8,889 nt of DNA from positions 1 through 8,889 of the forward strand of contig DAOWAQ010000065.1 of NCBI GenBank assembly GCA_030634505.1, in the 5' to 3' direction. Both the position numbers and the translations under genes were made by a program. Positions 1-7,392 of this stretch are shown one piece after another; within the stretch, counting starts at the first letter, position 1; every line of letters starts with the position of its first letter. The notes beneath the pieces are model-generated. The model was not told the origin of the DNA, did no database searches, and saw only the letters and a list, made by a program, of their open reading frames with translations. Source of the DNA: Calditrichia bacterium (GTDB lineage Bacteria > Calditrichota > Calditrichia > JAJRVZ01).

Positions 1-1724
1 GGTTTCACATAATTATTTTTTTCTGCTACAAAAGCAAAACTGCAGTAACAATCTAATTCAGCAAGTAAACGACTATTGTTTTGAATGGTATCTATTTTGA
101 AACTAATTGTTTTTCTAACTTCCTGAAATAGTTCATATTCCAAAGATTTTACACGATCTTCAGCATTTAGAATTTTCTCTTCTTTTTCTTTCAGTTCAGG
201 TGTAATAAATCTTTCTGCATTTACCAGAGTTTGTTTTCTAATATAATCATCTGGTATTTTATCATAATTAGATTTTGTAATTTCTATATAATATCCAAAT
301 ACTTTATTGTAATTTATTTTTAATGTATTGATTCCCGTTCTTTGCTTTTCATTCTCTTGAAGCTTTAGTAACCATTCTTTTCCTTGATGTGTAATTTCGA
401 ATATTTCATCAAGTTCTATATTATATCCTCTTTTTATTAAACCACCTTCGGTTATGGTTAATGGCGGATTATCAATTATAGATTTCTCAATTAAGTTAAT
501 AATTTCAGGTAATTTTTTAAAACCTTTAAATGATTGATTTAATTTTTTAAGTGATGATTTTTCTATTAGATTTTTTATATCAGGAATTTGATTTAAAGTG
601 TTTTTTAGATTTACTAAGTCTCGCCCGTTTGCTCTTCCTGTTGCAATTTTAGTAATCAATCTTTCAATATCAGAACACTCTTTTAATAATGTTATTAAAT
701 CTATTAATACTTGTTGATCATTAAATAATTCATCTACAATATTTAACCTTTTATTAATGACATCAGCATGACACAAAGGATTATTTAACCATTGTCGTAA
801 TAATCTGCCACCCATTGCAGTTTCAGTTTTATCGATTACTTCTAGCAAGGTGTTTCCACCAATATTTTCCCTTAGGGTGTAATTAATTTCAAGATTACGC
901 CTGGTAGCATCATCTAAGAACATAAAATGTGATAGGTTTTGTACTTGTATCTTTTGAATGTGTTCTAAATGTGATTTATAGTTTTCCTGTAAATAGTTCA
1001 GTGCTGAACCAGCTGCAATTAATGCAAGAGGATAATTTTCTAAATCGAAACCTTTTAGCGAATGTACTTTAAAATGATCGATTAATACATCCCTGGCATA
1101 ATCTTTTGTAAAAATCCATTCTTCTCTTTCAGTTATTACGGGTTTTGAATATTTTTTGCATAATTTTTGAAATAGTTCTTTTTGATTACTTGGAATTAAA
1201 ATCTCTTTTGGAGAGATAGATAATAACTGTTCTTCAAGTAATCCTTTGTCAAATTCACTTGTATAAAATTCACCGGTAGATACATCTACAAATGACAAAC
1301 CAGCCATATCAAGATCTATAAAAACTGACGCCAGAAAATTATTTGATTTTGTATCTAAAATTTTATCGGATAAAGTTGCTCCCGGTGTTACTATTTCAAT
1401 TACCTCACGTTTAACAACTCCTTTTGCAGTTTTCGGATCTTCAACTTGCTCGCAAATTGCAACCCTGTTTCCAGCTTGAACCAATTTATATAAATAATTA
1501 TCTAAAGCATGATAGGGAAATCCCGCCAGAGGTACATGAGCACTTTTTCCATGGGCACGTTTGGTTAATGCAATACCTAATAATTTTGAAATAATTTTAG
1601 CATCGTCATAAAATGTTTCATAAAAATCACCCATTCGATACAACAGAATAGTATCTTTGTATTGTGCTTTAATTTTTAAATATTGTGTCATTAAAGGTGT
1701 TGTATCGTTTTGAGTTTTACTCAT
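1..1724 (-). CDS. mutS: DNA mismatch repair protein MutS, N-terminal 574 residues (3' end outside window)
   Basis: MutS binds mispaired and looped-out bases and, with MutL, starts mismatch repair. Translating the minus strand from the ATG at 1724-1722 gives an uninterrupted frame to the window edge. Residues 10-36 read PLMTQYLKIKAQ..LLYRMGDFYE, the mismatch-recognition domain; F34 and E36 are the Phe-x-Glu pair that stacks on and contacts the mismatched base. HVPLAGFPYHALDNYLYKLV and VAICEQVEDP continue domain I. A core motif AMGGRLLRQWL and the clamp stretch NKVFGYYIEITKSNYDKIP (around residues 465-485) follow. The last visible residues (LAELDCYCSFAFVAEKNNYV) lie just before the ATPase domain, so Walker A, Walker B and the helix-turn-helix dimerisation region are off the window. 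No Shine-Dalgarno is evident. The gene lies 130 bp downstream of the histidine kinase on the same strand, so it may share its transcript or use its own promoter. Identification is secure; completeness cannot be judged. Confidence 0.97.
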   Translation of the reverse strand, partial: MSKTQNDTTPLMTQYLKIKAQYKDTILLYRMGDFYETFYDDAKIISKLLGIALTKRAHGKSAHVPLAGFPYHALDNYLYKLVQAGNRVAICEQVEDPKTAKGVVKREVIEIVTPGATLSDKILDTKSNNFLASVFIDLDMAGLSFVDVSTGEFYTSEFDKGLLEEQLLSISPKEILIPSNQKELFQKLCKKYSKPVITEREEWIFTKDYARDVLIDHFKVHSLKGFDLENYPLALIAAGSALNYLQENYKSHLEHIQKIQVQNLSHFMFLDDATRRNLEINYTLRENIGGNTLLEVIDKTETAMGGRLLRQWLNNPLCHADVINKRLNIVDELFNDQQVLIDLITLLKECSDIERLITKIATGRANGRDLVNLKNTLNQIPDIKNLIEKSSLKKLNQSFKGFKKLPEIINLIEKSIIDNPPLTITEGGLIKRGYNIELDEIFEITHQGKEWLLKLQENEKQRTGINTLKINYNKVFGYYIEITKSNYDKIPDDYIRKQTLVNAERFITPELKEKEEKILNAEDRVKSLEYELFQEVRKTISFKIDTIQNNSRLLAELDCYCSFAFVAEKNNYVK

Positions 1725-1854
1725 TTAACTATTTTCTAAAATTAAAAGTTTAGTAAAAGATAAATTTCTTATATTTAATAGTTTGATTCAATATGAATTT
1801 AAAATTTTAAGAATTATAAAATATAAGTAACAATTTAAACTGATGTGTTAAAAT
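1725..1854 (-). promoter_or_regulatory. AT-rich spacer between histidine kinase and mutS; possible mutS promoter
   Basis: This 130-bp spacer is almost entirely A and T. On the minus strand a perfect TATAAT lies at 1818-1813, about 90 bp before the mutS start, but no convincing -35 hexamer sits 16-18 bp upstream. There is no GC-rich hairpin with a U-tract, so a terminator for the kinase gene is not visible and readthrough into mutS is possible. In DNA this AT-rich a TATAAT by chance is not surprising, so the promoter reading is weak. Confidence 0.2.
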
Positions 1855-4800
1855 TTATAATACGACGGGTTTTATTGGTAAAGAAAAATAAAATGTGCTT
1901 CCTTCATTTTCTTTACTGCGAACACCAATATCACCATGATGCAGTTGAATGATTTCGCGTGATATTGCCAAACCTAAGCCCGTACCTTTTAATGAAGCAT
2001 TTTTTCCCGCTTCGGTTTGTTCATATTTATTGAATACTTTATTTAATTCATTTTCTGGAATTCCAACACCGGAATCAGTTACTTCTACCACAACGGATAA
2101 ATCTACATCTTTCGATATCTCATTTTGAGCCTGTTTTAATAGTGAATTAACTGTGATTTGACCATTCTCCGAAGTAAATTTAATTGAATTGCTTAAAAAA
2201 TTAGTTAATACTTGTTCAATTCTAAATTTATCAAAATGCAATAGCGGTAAGTTTTCATCAAGATTCATTTCTACTGTAATATTTTTCTTTTCTGCTAAAA
2301 TCTTATAATGATTAAATAAGGTTTCAATAAGCGAATTAATCGAGTTAATTTCTGTTTCAATTTCAAATCTACCTACTTCAAGTTTAGACGCAGTTAAAAA
2401 GTTATCAATTAATTTTAATACTTTATATACATTTTCTTTTGCTATTGTAAGTAAATCAGCTTGTTCCTCAGTTATGCTTCCTATTACCTGAGTTCGTACA
2501 ATATCTACGTACCCCTGAATAATATTCAAAGGAGATCTTAAATCATGTACGATCATTGAATTAAAATCTGCTTTCAATCTTTCTAATTTCTTTTGATTTC
2601 TTAAATCAGAGAGGACTCCAAAAAAACCAATTTTTTTATTCATTTCATAATAAGGTGACATATACATCAAAAATGGGATTAACTCACCATCCTTATCAAG
2701 TAACTCAATTTCTATACCTTGAGTTGGTTCATCTAATTTTTTTTGTTTATTCAATTTATGAATAACTGAAGTTTCTTTTTCTATTTTGTGCGCACAGGTT
2801 GAACTACAAACGGAGAAAAGCGACTTTCCCATTAATTCATCTGGTTTAGCGTATTTTAGAAAGCTTAATAAGCTTTGATTTGCATATAATATTTTGCCTT
2901 TAAAATTACATGTTACCAATCCCATTGTCATTGTTTCGGCAAGTAATCGATATTTTAATTGAGATGATTTTAGACTCTCGAATAATTGTGTGTTTTCCAT
3001 TGCCACAGCAGCCTGGTTGGCAAAATATTCAACAGACTTTACACGATCTTCAGCTGGCTTTACACGATCAACCGGATCATTCAAAGAAATCATTCCCAGT
3101 AATTCGCCTCTACTTTCAATTGGAACAAATAACCAATCCCTGTCATTCCATTCAGAACCAATCTGAGAAACGAATTCTGCATGAGCAGAATCCTGATCTG
3201 ATCTGGTATTTAAATCATGATCAAAAAAATAACTGTTACTAATTTTAAAAGAATTCTTGATTTTTTTAGTAAATGGAGGGTATTTATCACCTTTTATATA
3301 TTTTTGATAATCAGTATCTTTTAAACCTAATAAACTTACCATTTTGAATTTATTTTCTAATCTATTTTTCATATCCAAAATGACAACATTCCAACCTAAT
3401 GTCCTTCTAATTGCAGTACTGATTTTGTTCAATATTTCATTCAATGGTACATCAAGGGTTAATTCTGTGCCTAAATCAAAAATTCTATCTAATTGCTTAA
3501 TAGTTAAATTGGCTTGTTTTAATATGCGATTTTCTTGAAGAATTTCATTTGCTTGAATTAACATGTTTTCTGCAGCACTAATCTCCTGACGAGAATATTT
3601 TTTTGTTGTATCCTTCTTACCAATTACGAAGAATCCCTGAACGGAGTTTTCAAAGACTAAGGGAAAAATAATTATATTTTGAGGTGGAATTTTATTGAAA
3701 CCCCTGAGCAGTTTGATATCATCCCCTAAATTCTTTTCAAAACTGTCAATAATAAGAGTTTTTCTTTTATTAATCAGTTGTTCAAATGACGGAAAATCTT
3801 TTATTAACAGTACAGGGGGCTTCTCATTCTCAAAAATATTATTATCACTTTTAATACTAAATAAATATTTAGGATATAAAAACCTAAAACCTTCATTATA
3901 TGTAATATACATGCCAATTTCGGCATGCATTAGTTGAATTAGATTTTTATTTACGTGCAAATATATCTCATTTTCTGACAATCTTAAAAATAGATCTCGT
4001 GTTGCTAATTTTTGACTATTTGTAATTCCTCTTTCGGTTCCGAATATTCGCCTAATTTCAGATATTCTGTTACCTAAAGCACTACCAAGAATCTTTAACA
4101 ATTTCTCATTATCCGGAGTAATATCTGTTGGATCGGAAAATGAAAGTAGAAAAACACCATGAAGTTTCTGTTTATCATACAGGCATACCTGGTATAAGAA
4201 TTTTGTATCCAATTTCCATTTACTTAGCGGAGTTTTAATTTTCGCTTCAGTAACTTGTTCATTTATAAAAGTACCATTCGAATAATAATAATTTATCCAT
4301 AAATCATCTTCTTTTATCGTATTAAGCAAATCATTTAGATTATTGTTAAAAGTCTCGAATTTAAAATAATCAAATTCTTTAACTTTGGAATTATATACAT
4401 TTGATATAATAAAATTTAATTTGAAATATTTCAGAATAAAATCGAATGCAGCATCACAAATTTCAGCAATATCCTGACTTAATAACATTTGAAACATCGT
4501 CTCTGAAAGATATTTAAATAAATCTACTTGATTTCGCATGTATTTGAGCTGATTATGGTGTTTCAAATGAAAAAGAATTTTTGATTTTAATTCATCATAT
4601 TTATTATCTTCAAGAAAAAAATCATCAACACCAAATTGCTCTGCACTTACCCTGTCAAATAATTCAATTTCTTTAGTTATGGCTATTACTGAGGTTTCTT
4701 TGCTGTTAGAATAATTCTTTATATTTTTAATTATGGATTTGTTTTTTGTAGTAAGAGTTTCCCCCCAAATTATTATCTTTGGTTTAAGTCCTATAGCTAA

Positions 4801-4929
4801 TTCATAAGCCGTATCCGTATCATTAGCAAGAATCGTAGAAAAGCCAGAGTTTTTTAAATACTTTTCTAAATTCTGCAAATGACGTGCATTGGAATGAAAA
4901 ATAAGAATTTTCTCACCAGTCATTTTCAT
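1855..4929 (-). CDS. Multidomain sensor histidine kinase: pseudo-receiver, three GAF-like regions, PAS, HisKA, HATPase_c
   Basis: This 1024-residue protein has no evident signal peptide or membrane segment, so it is probably a cytoplasmic sensor. Residues about 7-120 have a receiver fold pattern but lack its chemistry: the acidic pair is H12-S13, the phosphoacceptor position is G56 (followed by E57), and the usual Lys is E107; only T85 is kept. Residues about 130-300 and 300-470 look like divergent GAF domains; about 475-650 is a clearer GAF ending in YFANQAAVAMENTQLFE. A PAS domain spans about 657-775. The kinase core looks active: H795 in the H-box VHDLRSPLN, N914 in the N-box, D952 in DSGVGIP, and the G2 loop GTGLGLA at 982-988. 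The start overlaps the coaX stop by 4 bp (ATGA), implying translational coupling; a second ATG two codons on (MTGEK) is possible. The phosphotransfer partner is not evident, because the only receiver gene nearby is broken. The ligand is unknown. Confidence 0.92.
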   Translation of the reverse strand: MKMTGEKILIFHSNARHLQNLEKYLKNSGFSTILANDTDTAYELAIGLKPKIIIWGETLTTKNKSIIKNIKNYSNSKETSVIAITKEIELFDRVSAEQFGVDDFFLEDNKYDELKSKILFHLKHHNQLKYMRNQVDLFKYLSETMFQMLLSQDIAEICDAAFDFILKYFKLNFIISNVYNSKVKEFDYFKFETFNNNLNDLLNTIKEDDLWINYYYSNGTFINEQVTEAKIKTPLSKWKLDTKFLYQVCLYDKQKLHGVFLLSFSDPTDITPDNEKLLKILGSALGNRISEIRRIFGTERGITNSQKLATRDLFLRLSENEIYLHVNKNLIQLMHAEIGMYITYNEGFRFLYPKYLFSIKSDNNIFENEKPPVLLIKDFPSFEQLINKRKTLIIDSFEKNLGDDIKLLRGFNKIPPQNIIIFPLVFENSVQGFFVIGKKDTTKKYSRQEISAAENMLIQANEILQENRILKQANLTIKQLDRIFDLGTELTLDVPLNEILNKISTAIRRTLGWNVVILDMKNRLENKFKMVSLLGLKDTDYQKYIKGDKYPPFTKKIKNSFKISNSYFFDHDLNTRSDQDSAHAEFVSQIGSEWNDRDWLFVPIESRGELLGMISLNDPVDRVKPAEDRVKSVEYFANQAAVAMENTQLFESLKSSQLKYRLLAETMTMGLVTCNFKGKILYANQSLLSFLKYAKPDELMGKSLFSVCSSTCAHKIEKETSVIHKLNKQKKLDEPTQGIEIELLDKDGELIPFLMYMSPYYEMNKKIGFFGVLSDLRNQKKLERLKADFNSMIVHDLRSPLNIIQGYVDIVRTQVIGSITEEQADLLTIAKENVYKVLKLIDNFLTASKLEVGRFEIETEINSINSLIETLFNHYKILAEKKNITVEMNLDENLPLLHFDKFRIEQVLTNFLSNSIKFTSENGQITVNSLLKQAQNEISKDVDLSVVVEVTDSGVGIPENELNKVFNKYEQTEAGKNASLKGTGLGLAISREIIQLHHGDIGVRSKENEGSTFYFSLPIKPVVL

Positions 4930-5693
4930 GCAAGATTTCTCTTATAAATGTTATGAATTCCCACCAAATTTAATTCTAAATCTATTTCTTCAATACGATC
5001 GGTTTTTGTTGATATCAATGATGCAAAACCACCAGTGGCAATTACCCTTGGTTGGTCTCCCATTTCAACACTAATTTTTTCAAGTAAGCCGTTAATCAAT
5101 TCAATAAAACCATACATAATGCCACTTTGCATACTCTCATCAGTATTTGTACCAATGATTTTTTCCGGAAACTCCAAATCGATTTTGGGAAGTTTGGCAG
5201 CTTTATGATGAAGTATAGAAGCGGCACTTTCAATACCGGGACAAATAACTCCGCCAATATAATTACCATTTGAATCAATGCAATCAAATGTTGTAGCGGT
5301 ACCAAAATCCAAAATAATTAGTGGAAATCCATATTTTTCCTTCCCGGCTACTGCATTACAAATTCTATCAGCTCCTACGGCATTCGGATTTTCGTATAAT
5401 ATATCCATCCCAAGATCAAGTTGGGCATTTATATACAACGGTGTTATTCCTAAGTATTTATCTACCATTCGATCATATATTAATGTAAGATTTGGTACAA
5501 CAGAGGAAATAGCAATTCCTGTAATATTTTGATATTGGAAATCTATATTTTTAAAAAATGATGTTAATACAGCCCAAATTTCGTCTTCGGTTCTCAGTAA
5601 AGTACTGCTCAATCTCCAGTTATGTTTTAATTTGTCTTCGCTAAATAAGCCGACAACTGTGTGCGTATTACCAATATCGATCATTAAGTCCAT
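4926..5693 (-). CDS. coaX: Type III pantothenate kinase (CoaX)
   Basis: CoaX phosphorylates pantothenate with ATP to 4'-phosphopantothenate, the first committed step of CoA synthesis. The 255-residue length is normal for the family. Motifs seen are DIGNT at 6-10 (phosphate-binding loop with catalytic-site Asp6), NPNAVGADR at 102-110 (pantothenate and dimer-interface region), DFGTATTFD at 129-137 (second nucleotide-binding motif) and GGVICPG at 147-153. This is the ASKHA-fold type III enzyme, which as a family needs a monovalent cation and is not feedback-inhibited by CoA. The start at 5693 has GAG about 7 bp upstream; Met4 (MIDIGNT) is an alternative. The stop overlaps the start of the histidine kinase. 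In many bacteria coaX follows birA, but here it is the first gene of its strand block, and a divergent intergenic region lies upstream. Confidence 0.96.
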   Translation of the reverse strand: MDLMIDIGNTHTVVGLFSEDKLKHNWRLSSTLLRTEDEIWAVLTSFFKNIDFQYQNITGIAISSVVPNLTLIYDRMVDKYLGITPLYINAQLDLGMDILYENPNAVGADRICNAVAGKEKYGFPLIILDFGTATTFDCIDSNGNYIGGVICPGIESAASILHHKAAKLPKIDLEFPEKIIGTNTDESMQSGIMYGFIELINGLLEKISVEMGDQPRVIATGGFASLISTKTDRIEEIDLELNLVGIHNIYKRNLA

Positions 5694-5961
5694 ATTATAT
5701 CTCGTGTGAGTGTTTTTTCCTGAATTTAAAACTTATCTTCAAAAAAAATTGATTTTATTTTTTTTAGGCATTTATCTTACATTTTTAATAAATTAAATGA
5801 ATGAGTATCAGTTTTCAGAAAAGAGTAATTTCAAATTGGAATTAATTAGCCCCGATTCATAATATAATTCCAATTAAAATGATTTAAAAATTTATACACA
5901 AAGTTTATTAAAATCAATGATTTTGCTCTTATTAAATATTGATTAAAGCTACAGCACAACT
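5694..5961. promoter_or_regulatory. Divergent intergenic region between coaX and the response-regulator remnant
   Basis: This 268-bp, very AT-rich stretch must contain the start signals for the coaX-kinase block on the minus strand and those of the plus-strand block. I could not find a convincing -35/-10 pair in either direction, nor the Bacteroidetes TAnnTTTG -7 box at a suitable place. A run of A and T lies at about 5740-5765. The one ordered structure is the inverted repeat described separately at 5834-5875. No small coding frame with a ribosome-binding site was seen. Confidence 0.5.
5834..5875. repeat. Perfect 11-bp inverted repeat with 20-bp spacer
   Basis: AATTGGAATTA at 5834-5844 is the exact reverse complement of TAATTCCAATT at 5865-5875. 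The spacer contains the only GC-rich patch of the intergenic region (AGCCCCG). It lies 141 bp upstream of the coaX start and 86 bp upstream of the response-regulator remnant. It could be an operator for a dimeric regulator or form a weak hairpin in RNA; no U-tract follows, so an intrinsic terminator is unlikely. The match is seen directly; any function is inference. Confidence 0.5.
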
Positions 5962-6369
5962 ATGAATTTGTTACTGAAAAATAATGATTTTAATTTGACT
6001 AAACTGTTAAAGTATCAGTTAAATAAAAATGGATATAAAATAGTTCAATCTGATAATATTGACAGCGCAATTGAAATAAATAAAGATTATCAATTTCAGG
6101 TAATAGTAGTTGATTTGCATACTCAAAACAACATTGAAGAAATTAAATTATTTAAAGAAATAAATCAGGAAGTTATTATCATTATAACTGTAGAGTTTGG
6201 GAATGTGGATTCGGCTGTTAAATCTTGCAAAATGGGCATTGATTGATTATATAACCAAACCATTTAGTGCTGAACAATTACAATTTACCATAGAAAAAAT
6301 ATTAAAATGAAAGAATTAAAAAAAGAAAATAAACTGCTTCAGGACAATATGAATCAACAATCTAAATAA
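5962..6369 (+). pseudogene. Truncated, frameshifted NtrC/AtoC-type response regulator (receiver plus linker only)
   Basis: The first frame gives 94 residues of a receiver domain: the phosphoacceptor is D51 in VIVVDLHT, and T is present in IIIITVEFGNVDSAV. It hits TGA at 6244-6246. The frame one base on (from 6236) continues the fold exactly: ALIDYITKPFSAEQLQFTIEKILK, containing the conserved receiver Lys and KPF, and stops at 6308-6310. The original frame then resumes at 6307 with MKELKKENKLLQDNMNQQSK and stops at 6369; a charged helix of this kind links receiver and sigma54-activating AAA+ domain in NtrC-like regulators. So at least two frame changes are present, and the AAA+ and Fis-type DNA-binding domains are missing. 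The acidic pair at the N-terminus is also weak (N7-N8-D9 where DD is usual). The gene is probably dead, although the first 94 residues could still be translated. It points away from the histidine kinase gene and may be a relic of a cognate pair. Confidence 0.85.
6238..6250 (+). repeat. GATT tandem duplication at the frameshift of the response-regulator remnant
   Basis: The bases ATTGATTGATTAT at this site contain a repeated 4-bp unit. Removing one copy would rejoin the upstream receiver frame to the downstream DYITKPF frame, so a 4-bp slippage duplication is a simple explanation of the lesion. A single-base insertion nearby would explain it equally well. Confidence 0.5.
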
Positions 6370-6382
6370 TCTTTTACTTAAT

Positions 6383-6387
6383 AGGAG
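6383..6387 (+). promoter_or_regulatory. Strong Shine-Dalgarno AGGAG for the 54-residue Cys protein
   Basis: AGGAG lies 6 bases before the ATG at 6394. It is the clearest ribosome-binding site in the window and settles the start of the small gene, which could otherwise be dismissed because of its size. Confidence 0.8.
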
Positions 6388-6393
6388 TGAATA

Positions 6394-6558
6394 ATGACAG
6401 ATAAGACATGTTATAATTGCAATGTAACGGAAAATGACAAACCTGTTTTGAATATGCATTACATGGGAAAGGAAATCTATGTATGCCCGCAATGTTTACC
6501 TAATTTGATTCATAAACCGGAAGTAATTCAGGAAACATTATTAAATGCTGTCAAATAA
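6394..6558 (+). CDS. 54-residue protein with two CxxC pairs, probable zinc ribbon
   Basis: The frame starts MTDKTCYNCN and ends in TAA at 6556-6558. Cysteines are C6, C9, C31 and C34, the spacing CxxC-21-CxxC of a small treble-clef or zinc-ribbon knuckle; no other Cys is present. The middle (VLNMHYMGKEIYVCPQCLPNLIHKP) suggests two beta strands leading into the second knuckle, with a short helix at the C-terminus (PEVIQETLLNAV). There is no signal peptide or membrane segment, so it should be cytoplasmic. It has a strong Shine-Dalgarno, is followed after 6 bp by a radical SAM gene, and is therefore probably co-transcribed with it. I recall similar short unnamed proteins in other bacteria but cannot name a function. 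It could bind zinc, or hold an Fe-S centre as a partner for the radical SAM enzyme; the first is more likely. Confidence 0.85.
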   Translation: MTDKTCYNCNVTENDKPVLNMHYMGKEIYVCPQCLPNLIHKPEVIQETLLNAVK

Positions 6559-6564
6559 GAATCA

Positions 6565-7326
6565 ATGACTATTAAATTACAGAATAAAGTAATTTATGGT
6601 CCTGTAAATTCAAGACGTCTGGGAAGTTCACTGGGAATAAATATTCTATCTCCGGCCAAAAAAATATGCAATTTTAATTGTGTATATTGTCAGTATGGTT
6701 GGACAAAGATAAGCACAGATGACTTTGACGATAAAGATAACTTTATAGATATTTCAGATGTATTATCCGCAGTAGAAAAGGCTTTATTTGCACTTTCCCC
6801 TTCTCCGGATTATATCACTTTTTCAGGTAATGGCGAGGCTACTCTTCATCCGGAATTTGATAATATTGTTGATGAAATAATTAAACTTAGAAACGAATCT
6901 GCACCTGATTCAAAAACAGCGATATTATCAAATTCAACTGGTGTAGTTGATGAAAAAATAAGAAATTCATTATCAAAGCTTGATGAAAGAATAATGAAAT
7001 TGGACTGTGGTGATGAACAGCTTTTAAAAATATACAATCGACCTGTTGTACCAATGGCATTAGATTCAATAGTTCAGGGTTTATCATTGCTGAATGATGT
7101 TACGATACAAACACTTTTTACCGAGGGTGAACACGGAAATTCGAAAGAGAAAGATATTGAGATTTGGATTGAAAAACTAAAACTAATTTCGCCAAATCAT
7201 GTACAAATTTATACTTTAGACCGAGGTTATCCTTCCAATAAGATATATCCGGTCGAATTTGATTGGCTTTATGATTTGGATGAAAAATTAAATAATCAAG
7301 GAATAATATCTAAAGCATATATTTAA
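6565..7326 (+). CDS. Radical SAM protein, COG0731 (wyosine-synthetase-like) type, substrate unknown
   Basis: This 253-residue protein has the radical SAM motif CNFNCVYC, with C35, C39 and C42 expected to bind the [4Fe-4S] cluster that cleaves S-adenosylmethionine. The preceding stretch YGPVNSRRLGSSLGINIL (11-28) followed by KICNFNCVYCQYG is typical of the COG0731 group. SGNGEATLHPEF (87-98) is the GGE-type SAM-binding motif, and AILSNST follows as the next beta strand. The archaeal namesake TYW1 makes the tricyclic wybutosine base in tRNA-Phe, but bacterial members are not shown to do so, and the TYW1-specific extra cluster is not apparent, so I give no specific reaction. The protein is short and ends soon after the core barrel, with no auxiliary Cys cluster such as SPASM. 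Its start lies 6 bp after the small CxxC protein, suggesting joint translation. The frame is intact, unlike both neighbours outside the pair. Confidence 0.88.
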   Translation: MTIKLQNKVIYGPVNSRRLGSSLGINILSPAKKICNFNCVYCQYGWTKISTDDFDDKDNFIDISDVLSAVEKALFALSPSPDYITFSGNGEATLHPEFDNIVDEIIKLRNESAPDSKTAILSNSTGVVDEKIRNSLSKLDERIMKLDCGDEQLLKIYNRPVVPMALDSIVQGLSLLNDVTIQTLFTEGEHGNSKEKDIEIWIEKLKLISPNHVQIYTLDRGYPSNKIYPVEFDWLYDLDEKLNNQGIISKAYI

Positions 7327-7392
7327 ATTTATTGAAGTAATAACATCTTTAATGATTGTGTGATATTGTTAAATTTTGACATACAAAAATAT
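7327..7392. other. Convergent intergenic spacer
   Basis: This 66-bp AT-rich stretch separates the radical SAM gene (plus) from the methyltransferase remnant (minus). A bidirectional terminator might be expected here, but I find no GC-containing stem followed by a T-run on either strand. Confidence 0.5.

Noticed and set aside
148..3054. Identical 17-bp string at 148-164 (mutS) and 3038-3054 (histidine kinase), with a further 12-bp copy at 3058-3069
   Set aside because: Both encode AEDRVK in frame, each within a normal part of its own family (MutS core, GAF C-terminal helix) with no length change, so it is probably a codon coincidence and not a mobile repeat.
2910..3937. Open frames on the plus strand inside the histidine kinase
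   Set aside because: They lie opposite a strongly supported coding sequence, resemble no family I know, and are shadows of the real frame.
5700..5961. Bacteroidetes-type -33 TTTG / -7 TAnnTTTG promoters in the divergent region
   Set aside because: Partial matches only, with wrong spacing; the AT content makes chance matches likely, so no promoter position is claimed.
6232..6310. Programmed ribosomal frameshift in the response-regulator gene
   Set aside because: No recognised slippery heptamer with downstream structure was seen, two opposite shifts would be needed, and the effector domains are missing; decay is simpler.
6846..7087. Two minus-strand open frames inside the radical SAM gene
   Set aside because: They overlap a gene with clear catalytic motifs and have no ribosome-binding site or recognisable domain.
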